From Scleromitrula shiraiana (Eukaryota > Ascomycota > Leotiomycetes > Helotiales > Sclerotiniaceae), in NCBI GenBank assembly GCA_028455995.1, contig JABELC010000005.1, forward strand, positions 3,162,001-3,226,000: a DNA stretch of 64,000 bases, given 5' to 3'. The notes beneath the pieces are model-generated. The model saw only the letters and a list, made by a program, of their open reading frames with translations. It ran no database searches and was not told the origin of the DNA. Made by a program: the position numbers and the translations under genes. Of the stretch, positions 36,101 through 47,806 are shown in pieces. Each line of letters opens with the position of its first letter. The stretch's first letter is position 1.

Positions 36101-36790
36101 AGATGAAATGAAGATCAACGTAGCCCTGGGGGTTGCAGTGAACCTTGTCAAATACATTCTTCCTAGCTGAACGCAGATGGAGACACAGATGGGCTTCCAA
36201 CTGAATGCAGCAGAGTTCAAGAACAATTAACTAGCCAAAACTTTAAAAATGTAAAGAGGCTTTTGAATCATAACCTTCCTCTTCGCATAACCATTTCATT
36301 CTATTCTGTAATGTCTTTATATTGAATTCACTAGTGTTTCCTTTGTTTACCATTGACTTTTTCCTTGCCATATATGCAATGTTATACACGGATATATGTG
36401 CTTAGAGATTACTCACCTTAACCTTTAGCATCACTGTTGGAATGGGCAAATATTTGGTAGAAAAGTAATCTGGGACTATAACGGCAGAAGAATATGAATT
36501 CTTACATACTGTTCCATGTTGATCTGTGACTGTTCATTACAACTTGCAGCTGCTGGTATCATATCTTTTAGCATAGAGATTTGAATATAAAAAGGGTGAT
36601 GGAGAGAGGATGAGGTTGAATGTGATGACTAAGCACCCTCGAGAGCCAATTTTGTGGACACGAAGCACCTGGTCCAGCTCTCACGATAACTCAACCACCA
36701 CACTCCTTTAGCAATTGAATTCTTCAACTCACCAATTGAGATCGCATCTCGATACTTCCATTCCTTCAGAAAATATATCAATCGTCCAAA
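33160..36790. other. 3.6-kb intergenic stretch, only short unrecognised frames
   Basis: Frames of 60-150 codons occur on both strands, but none shows a domain, signal peptide or splice pattern I can trust. A 48-codon frame starting MAKSPFNVLSSSVVAIKTTP near 35,064 looks gene-like but stops early and has no partner exon. There are no clear repeats. It may contain decayed genes. Confidence 0.5.
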
Positions 36791-37592
<802 letters not shown>

Positions 37593-38027
37593 GGTCGGTC
37601 ATGTATGAGATTATTTGCATGGTGGAGTTGGGGGGTTCATTGGGTTCTTTAATTGGGAATCTTGGTGTATACTACTAGTATGAGCAGGACCGGTGTAATT
37701 TGACAATGAAATTTCTAAACCAGCGGCCTAGTGACTGCAATGGTTCTTTTTCGTGAAAGCAGTACTTGTTTGGTCTGAAGTTGGTTTATTTTAATGTTTC
37801 AAATGATCTGGATGACCAATTCCGGCAGGATATCAATCAAACGTTCAAACTATCAATATATTCCAGAAACATCTTATCACTCTCTATCGTATGTTTCTAA
37901 TTCTCTGCTTGGGTCATCTAAACTCTTTTCATAGAGGAACCTACTCGATGTGACGTTTCGCAGTATCTCAATTGTCACGGAACGCTCTCATCATGATGAT
38001 TGGAAGATTCCAACCCACTGGTATAAC
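37593..38027. other. intergenic between DPM1 and GMC relic
   Basis: About 430 bp of convergent 3' flanks. No feature was seen. Confidence 0.6.
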
Positions 38028-39957
38028 CTATCTCCCCATCTTATTATCATCCGCAATTTTCTCTGCAATCATATAAACAGATGCTTGGGGATGACCAGGA
38101 AGTACAAAAGGAAAAACCGAAGCATCGACAACTCTGAATCCTTCAACCCCAAACACCCTCGCCTTGGAATCCACAACCGCATTCACATCTCCTCTTTTCC
38201 CCATCGCACACGTTGCACTCACATGGAACTGTGGAATCAGTCCTCCACCAATATAATCTAGAATCTCCTCATATGTTTGTACCGTAGAACCAGGAAGAAT
38301 CTCATCTCCGACCTTGATAGATTTCGCTACATCACTATCCCATATCTGTCTAACACGCCTAAATATAGCGACAAGAGCTTCGGCATCAGATGGATGAGCA
38401 AGCCGTCCTAAATCAGTCACTGGTGGATCTAGCATACTAGCACTTAAGATCGAGACATTTCAACGAGAAAATGGCGACATGAGAACTCCTGCAATCGCTC
38501 CGGTGGTGGTGAGATTGTCACCTGGGAATCCTGCTCCTATGTATTCAACTTCCGGCCAATCGGGAGGAAGTGTATCTAATAATGATTTTGTTTCATTCGA
38601 GAAGTTCCGTCGCAATTCTGTGGGGATCTTCTCGAAGGATAGGTATCCTGCTGCAGAACTGAATGGACCAGCTGCTTCGTCGAAATATTGGTCCAGTGCC
38701 TGCTCTGCGGTCTTAGGATCGGCTATGATGCTCGCGGCGTTGGATACTTTGATTTGATTTAGAATGAAGAATGTGAATTGGTCGGAGAGGTTTGCTCCAA
38801 CTCCGGGGAGATCCGAAATTACTGGGATATTTTATGATTCGAGCGTGGCTCGAGGTCCAATTCCTTTCAGGGGTTAGTATTTTCAATGTCTCTAGAGTAT
38901 TATATTACCTGAAACCATGAGCAGCTGTGGAGAATGGAATGTGCCCGTGGACACTATTATCTCTTTGTTTGCGTGTATGGTATATTCAACTCCATTAGTT
39001 TGGACCACCACCGAAGCAGCTCGTTTCGGTGAATCCGTATTGAACAGAATCTTCAATGCTTGTGTAAGAGTATATACCATAATATCCGTATTCCTAATAG
39101 CATCTTCCAAGAAACTTGACTGAGAAGACGCCCTCACGGAATTCTTCGGGTCGATGGTAGATGGTACCGAAGCACCATGGTCAACCAAAAAACCACTACT
39201 AAACCCAATTGGACTCAGCGGAATCCCTACGGATTGAATAGCATGAGCTAGCCAATTTATCGTCGGATCAACCCAATTATTCCAAGATACTTGTAGTGGT
39301 CCACCTTTATCATCGAAACCAGTTTCATCATACAAAACTGTTGCATTCTCCATGCCCCTCTTCTCCAAATTTGGCGGAGTCAAATGAACCGATTTCCTAA
39401 AATAAGGAAGCAAATTCTCAAAACTAAAACTCTCATGACCCACAATATCAGCCCACCGTCTATACGCCCCAGAACCAGCACGATGATACGACAACGCATT
39501 GAACGCCGAAGAACCACCCAGTGTTTTCCCTCCGCTCATAATGATATCGCTTATTCCCAGCATTCGGTTGCGAAATTGAAAATAAATCCCAATCGACAAG
39601 AGGCTGTCGGGGATAATCTTCTGCTGAGAGGACCAGGGGCATTAATACGCTATTCAGTGGAACGATACTGAAATTTCCACTGTCATTCTCGTAAGAACCC
39701 CCGGTTTCTATTACACCCACCAAGGAGAATTCAGCGAGTCGTGATGCTGTTGTTAAGCCTGCGGTTGCTCCTCCGATAACTAGATTTTTTAGTTGAAGTT
39801 CTTTCTCATGTTTGGAGGGGATTCTGAAGGCTTACCAACATAGTCGTATGTTGCATTTCTGGGAACAGCAAATGCACTTGCTGAGTCATCGCTGGGTGCG
39901 AAATGCAGATGTAATGCTTGCTAGCGAGAGCAAGTATAGAAATATGGAATTATGCAT
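38028..39957 (-). pseudogene. secreted GMC oxidoreductase, inactivated by four lesions
   Basis: A flavin oxidoreductase of the glucose-methanol-choline family. It begins at 39957 with a signal peptide (MHNSIFLYLLSLASITSAF). After a 1-nt frame change near 39,900 comes an FAD-binding start, YDYVVIGGATAGL, across an intron (39835-39780). A second frame change lies near 39,528-39,537, between HYER and GGKTLGGSSAFNALSYHRAGSG. After intron 38908-38864 the frame reads GIGPRATLES, then TAA (38832-38834), then NIPVISDLPGVGANLSDQ. A TGA at 38460-38462 replaces the residue after SPFSR. The end, with IPQFHVSATCAMGKRG and HPQASVYMIAEKIAD, keeps the catalytic His region. Domains are in normal order and still easily read, so loss is recent or, less likely, sequence errors accumulated. 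It is adjacent to and co-oriented with the aldehyde dehydrogenase. Confidence 0.86.
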
Positions 39958-40380
39958 TTTAGAGCTGGCTTCGAGATTTAGTAAAATTGGAGTGAAAGCG
40001 TGGACATATGAATGGTTATTTATGTATTTGTTTGAAGATATCATAGTGGCGGCTGACGTTGCATGAAGGGAGGGGTAAATGTAACGGTAGTGAGGTATAT
40101 CATGTAGATCTTAAGAGTATATGTTAGTGTTTTATTGTGAACTTATGTCATAGCGTTACCTACATATAGTAGTAGCTGTTGAGGTTCTAAATATTTATCT
40201 TGCGAGTGCATGATTAGATACATTTGTATTTGAATATTGATATAGGCAACCAAGATGAATATGTTTGAATGTCTGTATCTTTAGTAAACATATAGTAATT
40301 GATTAGCTCGCGAACCACGATGTCACTACCATGTTCACTATTTACAAAAATAAACTATATAGGAACATCCTGGAGTACGT

Positions 40381-42162
40381 TCAGAGCTTTGGCAACCATA
40401 CACTCTGAACATTGCACCAGCTTTTCAATCCTACTAAGCCATTTTCTGATCCAATACCACTGTTCTTGAAACCTGAAACTGGTACTGTGGGCTCCAATTG
40501 GGCGTGCATATTCACCCACACACTACCAGCTTGTATATTTCTAGCCATTTCATGAGCACGAGGGATATTTTTACTCCATACGGAAGCACCCAAGCCACCC
40601 TCGAATTCATTCACTCTATCAACAATCTCTTCATCGGTTCCATCCCACTTTAAGACGGGTACGATTGGTCCAAAAGGCTCTTCTTTTACGATACGAGAAG
40701 AATCTGGTGGGTTGGAAATGATCGTTGGTGTTGCAAAGAATCCTTTACTATCTTTGAAGCAATCGTTCGATCCTCCTAGGACTGCATTGAGACCCTCCTT
40801 TGTAATGTCATCGTAGTATGATTGTACTTTTGCAAGCTGAGTGGCATTCTGCAAAGGACCTACGAAGACTGTGGGGTCGTTGCCTTCACCTACTTTGAAG
40901 TTCTTGGAATATGCAACCAGGGCTTCGAGAAATTTGTCGTAGATTGTGGCATGGACATATATTCTTTTGATAGCCATACAGATTTGGCCTGAGTTCATGA
41001 AAGATAGCTGCGCAATCTATTCTACATATGAGCTTGGTGTAATGGGTTTCAATGTGAGCAAAACTTACTGCAGGAACGGTACTTTCAAAATCAGCATCCT
41101 CACATACGATCGCTGCATCATTGCCACCCAATTCCAATGTCACTCGTTTAAGAGTTTTAGCACAGCTAGCCATTACAAGCTTTCCTGTTGGAATTGACCC
41201 GGTAAAGGAGATTTTATCGATTCCTGGATGAGCTGTACACATAGGACCTAGTTCGTGGCCTCCAGAGATAACTGATTTCAAAGATCAATGAGTCAGTGAT
41301 CCTTCAAGTGCCAAAATCTCCGACAGTCTTCACGGTTCTGAGTGGTGCTCACCTTGAACTACACCGGGTGGGAAGAATTTCATCGCCAATTCCATACTTT
41401 TGAGTCCAGCATAAGGAGCTAAGATTGTTGGGCTGAGATCAGCATTTGAGCATTACAAATGTAATAAGATTGAATGATTTATTCAAGTCAAGAAGTTCTG
41501 GTAACTACTTACTGTCGGGCGATGGCTTGATAATGATACTGTTGCCAGCGTAAACAGCAGGTGCCACTTTCTGCCATTGGAGGTATAGAGGGAAATTCCA
41601 AGGAATCAATCCACAAGTAACACCAATGGGGACATATCTAACAGTTGCAGTCTTTACACCATCATCTTCAATAAGCTCTTCTTCTAAGTTGAGTGTCGCA
41701 TTTAGTCTGATCATTCGTAGAGCTCGCCTGAATCTAAAGACAGGAAATTTAGTTACATTGTTCATCAGAGTTGTTGAAGTAAAGGTTCTTACTCCTCATG
41801 AGCCAACATGAGAATTTTGCCCTGTTCAGATATCAAAAGTTGAACGAATTCATCACGATATTTCTCTAGCTCATCAGCAAATGCCTCTAGACATTCCCTA
41901 CGATGTTGGAAAGTCGTCTTAGCCCAAGACTTTTGTGCCTTTCTGGCTGCTGCTACAGCCTCGTCAAGATCTTCCTGTGTCGTAACTGGTACTTCGGGAT
42001 TTTTTTCACCCGTTGCGGGGTTGATGGAGTGTCGAGACGATTTGGTACTTTTCAACTCGCCATTAATAACATTGTGGAACGTCTAGTGGCTATCAATAAC
42101 TGTATGTGATCATGAACTTGAAGTCATAGAAAACTTACAGTGAAGTCAAGTTTGGTAGACAT
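40381..42162 (-). CDS. aldehyde dehydrogenase, NAD(P)-dependent (6 exons)
   Basis: Oxidises an aldehyde to an acid. Exons: 42162-42139, 42082-41793, 41733-41513, 41418-41353, 41271-41069, 41007-40381 (476 aa, usual ALDH length); every junction keeps frame. Catalytic residues are present: Asn in IPWNFPL, Lys in IIIKPSPD, Glu247 in [10 protein letters not shown] and Cys278 in [18 protein letters not shown] is the cofactor loop and [10 protein letters not shown] the late motif. The first exon codes only eight residues (MSTKLDFT), so the start depends on the GTAAGT intron. The C-terminus has no targeting signal, so it is probably cytosolic. Beside it on the same strand lies a GMC oxidoreductase relic that could have supplied its aldehyde, and beyond it MFS fragments. 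The natural substrate is unknown; vanillin/benzaldehyde or succinate-semialdehyde type activity would be guesses. Confidence 0.92.
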
Positions 42163-43522
42163 TTTGATTTTCTTCTGAGTATGATTTTGTAAATAGTTCT
42201 CGAGAAAGATAGTTAATGCCAAAGATTTCAAAATTTAATCCAATATTTAAATCGCAAAACCCCTCGAGAGATTCAAAAGTAGAGTGGGGATGTGGAGATT
42301 ACCCGTAAATCCATGCCAATCACGGATGTATGCTTTTCTGGGGCATAGTGACAACAAATAGATTAGTGTCCAAATACTAACTGTCATGTTTTCTGCAGTC
42401 GGAATATGTGTTGTTCTATGTACAAAAGAGGGTCTATTGTTTAGAAGTTTCTATCAAGAATTATTGAGATATAGTTAGATGAGATCCACTCTCTCTCAAC
42501 CAAAAAGGTAAATGGTACTCCGGTCTCGACCGACTCGGATATGACTCTTGCGGCGCAGATCTACATCCCCACGAGATACCAATTTATCTAACTAGTTGTT
42601 GCTCCTTCTTAAACACCATAAAATAATTCTATTGTCGAATACGTAAACTTTAGTAATTACTATTATATACTACTAGTAGCATACTATATCGAGATTAAGA
42701 GCTTCTTTGATATGCTTATTTATAATAGAATAAAATGAGTGTAGTATCATGATGATACTAGTATATTATAGATAAGTTAAATTGTTATTTATATAGATTT
42801 TACTATATACTACTACTAGTAGAAGCATAATTAAAAAAATAATATTGCAAAATATTTTTTGGATACTAGTAGTACTAAATTTCCAACTGATTTATATAAA
42901 TATTAAAATTTATACTATATATATTGATTTTATAATTCTAGTTTCAAAGTTTATATAGTCTTATTACTAGTACTAGATATAATAAATTTTCCAAAACTTG
43001 AAGCTATTTAATTGTAAAAAACGGCGATATATATTATCAGCAGCCGTAAAACAAGCCGTTTTGAACATACCGAATGAGCCCTAAACCTAGCAATATGTAC
43101 ATATAGACTGTGTGGGGAGGAGTCTTCTTATATGTTGGGCTTTGGACACAGCAAATGAATTATGTTAGGATGCACAATCATCCGGCATAGAACTTTCCCT
43201 TGAACTTTGTGGTAACTATTCTTCGTTCATCTCATTTTCGGGCGTCTTGGTAGTATCAACTCCGAGAATGTTGGCGAGAAGAAATGAATTTTTTTAATTC
43301 AAAGATCTCTTACTTCTCACCAACGATCAGCAACAGATTATATAGGAAATCCGGTTAAACAGATTCCGGATAAAACAAGCGAATACCACTTTTAATATCA
43401 ATGTAACCACGACGACAATCCACGCAATAATACAATTACTTTATGTCCACCAAAGATGTAAATATTAAGGCTATCTTTTACATGCACTTCTCTGTTAATT
43501 TTGTTTCGTAACAAATCCAATC
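42163..43522. other. intergenic with AT-rich island
   Basis: The first part is the aldehyde dehydrogenase promoter. From about 42,610 to 43,030 the sequence is strongly A+T rich, with repeated palindromes of the type TACTACTAGTAG (near 42,665, 42,812 and 42,866). This looks like mutated repeat DNA, though no second copy was identified. Confidence 0.5.
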
Positions 43523-45070
43523 ATGAACGAATCCAAATCCAAAACCGAGATCGAGATTAGCCCTACGAAAGTATCCCAATATTCACCTGAGTCGAAAGTG
43601 TTATGGTTAGACTCTACGCTGGTGGTAGATTACGATGTTCCAGTTGATACGATCAACCCGAAAAACTGGAAAAAGTCTTACAAATGGACTTTGATGGTTG
43701 TCATCAGTGGCCTCTCCATGACAACGTACTTTACCCTTGATTCTCAAGCTGCTAGCGCACTTTGCTCATCCAAGCCATAGAAACCTTACTATACTCATTT
43801 GTGCTCCAGCCATACCACAAATTCTCAATGACTTTCACACGAACAATGAGCTTGATTCTACACTAATAACCACGGTCTAAAACTTAGACACTGCTTTCGG
43901 TTATCTATTTCTAGGTCCGAGTCCACTGAGTGAAATGTATGGCCATATGCCTGTATACAACATTACCAACCTCTCCTTCCTTATTTATATAATTTAAAAA
44001 ATACAAAATAGAAATATTGCTATAATTATCGCATTTCGTGATCTTGATAGTTTCAGCACAACTACAACCGCCTTGAATCCAGCAGTTGTTAAAGACTTAT
44101 TCAATATCGAAAACAAAGGTCATACTCAATCTATTCTTTCTCTAATGCCCTCTATCAAACGTGTTATTAAACTTATTATTAGCCACTATATTTCCCAACA
44201 AAGTAGTTAACAATAGACATTTAGCTTTGCTGAAATACTATCCACAATATTCAATATGCTATTCCTTGTCATATATCGCGAATCATATAATATAACTATT
44301 CTTCGTCGCAAGCCTGCAAATTTATGAAAAGAACGGAACGATGAAAAATTCACTCTCAATCCGATCGAAGAGGTTCTACAACGACCTTCATATTTCGCAC
44401 ATTTGTTAGACCTTTAAAAATGTTCACGGTTCCCATATTCTTGATGTTAGCTTCTTCGGCTTGTTTACCGTGATCTTATGTATATCTTCTGGCGTCTAGC
44501 ATCACCGATGTATTCCAGAAAAAATATAGATTTTCAGAAGGAGCGACAGGTTTGATGTTCATTAGGCTTGCCACAGGAATGACTTCATGTTCAATATTCT
44601 GTTCTCTCATCTTAGATCGGTACACAAAACGAATAAAACGACTTCATAGCGAGATAAAACCTAAATAACGGCTTTCTCCTATAGCTTCAAGATTCTTGAT
44701 TACTCCTGCAAGATTACTTCTCTACAAATAGACCACACAATATCATATACAATATACTATACCTATTATTAGTACCGCTTTTGTTGGCTTTCCACACTTT
44801 GCAATTACTATCCCAACCAATACATATCTAGTTGATATATCAGAAGATTTTCGTAACTTGGCAATATCAACTATAACAATGACTCGTAATATAGCCTCAA
44901 CAATTTTACTTTTAGCTAGAACTCCTTTATATCGAGCGTTAGGGTTAGGCTGAAGCAACTCTATTTTAGCTTTCATAGCCTTATCTTTCGCACCTTTACC
45001 ATTGATCTTACTTATATTTAGGGAGCGGATAAAAAATAGATCGAAGTTGGAACAATAATCAAAGAACATC
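43523..45070 (+). pseudogene. major facilitator superfamily transporter, heavily decayed
   Basis: Plus-strand fragments run in MFS order but with many stops and frame changes. They are DTINPKNWKKSYKWTLMVVIS (43,655-43,710, N-terminal lead into helix 1), then LGPSPLSEMYGHMPVYNITN (about 43,912-43,970, the GPLSE.YGRRPVY loop). Next come LNPAVVKDLF near 44,075 and NPIEEVLQRPSYFAH near 44,355. The end is GLG.SNSILAFIALSFAPLPLILLIFRERI (about 44,940-45,030, the last helix). This is the drug:H+ antiporter-1 type. The open minus-strand frame at 44743-45069 is only the antisense of this C-terminal part. Decay is far more advanced than in the neighbouring GMC gene. Confidence 0.72.
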
Positions 45071-47107
45071 TAGTGGTGCTTGGGTAGAGATAGGACTCAT
45101 GTGCAATATTTTCCCTGCTGCATTTTACTGATCATATCGATCTGCATTTCTGCAGCGAGGTGATTGGTTGATTAGTTTCCTTGGTGTCTCTTACGTTTCC
45201 GGGTTCAGGCGTGGAAATACGACTTCTCCAAAATACCAGAAATAGGAGACAAATCAAAATCGACATTCTTAGCTCAGCACTCGAACTTGCTATTGCCATT
45301 TGAAGTATCTATTTAGTGAAGCTACTGCCTAGTGTATATGTTTCAACTTTAATGTTTGTGATTTGAATACGCATCAAAGATCATATAGATTAATGAAAAG
45401 GCATTGAAATATTTATAATTGAAGCGAAAGGTGAAGATTAATTGACAAAGGATATATCTAACTATCTATGATTTAAATGGACATTCAAAAACAGATTTCA
45501 TGGAATCCCTCCCATCACTGAATATACATAAACCCAAATCAATAGTTTAGATGATGCAATATCAATATCACTTCACCATGATTGTATCTGAAGAAAGCTC
45601 TTCGTGTGATCATTCATATAGTTAGTGGGAATAGTTTTCTTTCTTTATGATGTATACGCTACCCAGGAATATTTTACAGCACAAAGGTTTGGTATTTTTA
45701 TGACTATTCTACAATTCAATGAAAATCTAAAAAGTAAGTATACATTGTCTGCAATTACAAGTTTGGTCGGTCAGTTTTCATAGAGTAGTAAAGAAATATG
45801 CACGCACAAAAATTGTGATGCAGACTTTCCGGAGCTTTATCTTGTTTATTAAACCACTATACAAACAAAGGAAGCAAATCTATATAGAATCCGCCGACGC
45901 CTCCTAAGATTCAAAAACTCGTCAAGCATTTCATGATGGATAAAGTCTGAAACTATGGGGATTAGAAGCCCACAGATTGCCAACTGTATGGGCCAGACTT
46001 ATTGGCATTACGGCTTCAATTTGATAAAAAGATCAGGAGTCCTCAGCCCTTAGCTCTCACTAATTCTAGAATTTTCTTACCATTGCAATTGTTATCATCA
46101 TAAGATAATATTCCAAGAAGGTTGTGGAGGACAGTAGCTCAAAGCTTAGAGCTATTGCTGCCAATGTCGCATCCTTTTCCATGCAATCCAATACACTGGA
46201 GATGTCAATCGAATGTGCTTCTGTTGCTAAATTACCCAGAACTGGCCGCATCTGATGCATATAAAGCCATCATTCTATCAAACGCTGCTCTCGATGGAAA
46301 TACAGAACTAGGTTCAAAGCTGTGGTTTCAAGTGGGGATGGAGAAATGGCATTAAGATCTTTTGGTGGTAACTTGATTCTATTTCAGCCCCGTATCTTGA
46401 AGCATGCGTAACCCTTCTCTGGCAGGCGCTTTGTCTAGAATATAACATGGGGATCTGAAATTACGGATACAAAACTTCGATAGGAAGTTGTAGATCTCCT
46501 AAAGAGCGAGCGAGCGAAAACAAGCGTAGGAAACTACTTCTCGGTTTCTATCATTCGTCTAGTTTTACTAGCTAAGTCAATTTATCTGAACAGGTATATT
46601 TAATTGATATCTTCCCTCCACAAAATGGACGCTCCAAAAAACGCGAAGTTTATTTGTTCCCAGGCTCTACAACACTATCCTGAAGATTTAGAGTTAAACA
46701 AAAATTCTATATGCTAATCTACAGTCTATGTTCTATATTTCCCTAGGTTCTTTACTAGGAGTTATGCGCAAAAGATCTAGGCTGTCTAGCACTTCGCTGT
46801 GCTGTAAAGATATTATACACCAGCCAGTGAAAAACATCCAGCCTGAGTAAAACCATGTTGACTCCTTCCCAAGGCTTAGCACATCAATACATCCTGTTTT
46901 CAAGATACTCGGTACTTTGATCCCTCAGAAATCATCAAGTCCGAAGCAACAAAAATTCCAATTTCTGCTAAGCTCCAATTTTGAGGCTAGACTCAAGTCT
47001 TACTCCACCGTGTAAATAGCAAAGTCAATCTGCTCAAAATCCCCTCCTATAAGTGACCAACTCATGATCAGTCTGGTTGAATCGTAGAGAGAAAAGCTTG
47101 GAAATGG
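45071..47107. other. 2-kb intergenic stretch, no clear gene
   Basis: Short frames only. A minus-strand 64-codon frame at 46066-46260 (SIDISSVLDCMEKDATLAAI) could be a gene remnant, but no family is recognised. No repeat structure was seen. Confidence 0.5.
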
Positions 47108-47806
47108 CTAGATTAATGAGCGGGGCTGCGTAACCAGTGCTTTGATTTCCTCTTCCTTTTGTTTAATTTCTTCTTTGAATTCAGCCAACGTAACAAACTT
47201 GCCGCTCGATGATGGAAATCGTGACAAAGGGTCTCGTCCCTCGCTCAATACATCAACCACTGGAGTAGTGATCTTAAAATCTTGAAGACCACGAATTGCA
47301 ATCAATTCCTCATATGCTAAAATGTCGTAGTGACCTCTATCGGCTATTAGTGTCAAACTGCGAAGCTTGAGGCATTTTGCGATGGCTTTGAAAGCTTTGA
47401 ACGCATCAGTTCTACCGAATCCCCATGAAGGATTATTCTCGACAATTACTGAGGTAATTGCATTATGTTGCGCTGGAATGAGTGATTCGAGAAAAAGAAT
47501 CGCATCTGGGTAGCGGAAGAATGAGAATGTGCTATCTTTGTAAGCTACCTCGAACTCGGTAGCAACGACATGAAATATACGACAAGTCAGGTGTATGCAT
47601 GCCGAAGTTATCAGCACTTCTGGGATGTGTGAATAAAAACCTGGATGAGTACATTCGCGTTTGGTTTTGGCAGATATAGTTGCGGTAGAAATCGCATTTA
47701 TGTTGATATGATTTTCACTACTACATGCAATCGTCAAGATCTTAGCAAGTAATTCAACGGGAAGTTTGTTCAGTAACAAGCTTTGATGTTGAGTGGTAGG
47801 ATCCAT
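47108..47806 (-). CDS. F-box-like protein of fungal type (232 aa)
   Basis: A single exon. Residues 11-27 (LLNKLPVELLAKILTIA) match the start of an F-box (LPxELLxxIL), which would bind Skp1 in an SCF ubiquitin ligase. The middle has two Cys-containing helical segments (LITSACIHLTCRIFHVVATEF) and the C-terminus is a Lys/Glu-rich helix (EEIKQKEEEIKALV), probably coiled. Such proteins are numerous and fast-evolving in ascomycetes. No substrate-binding repeat is visible. It is isolated in a gene-poor region. Confidence 0.62.
   Translation of the reverse strand: MDPTTQHQSLLLNKLPVELLAKILTIACSSENHININAISTATISAKTKRECTHPGFYSHIPEVLITSACIHLTCRIFHVVATEFEVAYKDSTFSFFRYPDAILFLESLIPAQHNAITSVIVENNPSWGFGRTDAFKAFKAIAKCLKLRSLTLIADRGHYDILAYEELIAIRGLQDFKITTPVVDVLSEGRDPLSRFPSSSGKFVTLAEFKEEIKQKEEEIKALVTQPRSLI

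Noticed and set aside
44743..45069. Minus-strand 108-codon frame
   Set aside because: It is the antisense of the MFS C-terminal helix region, which makes sense on the plus strand.
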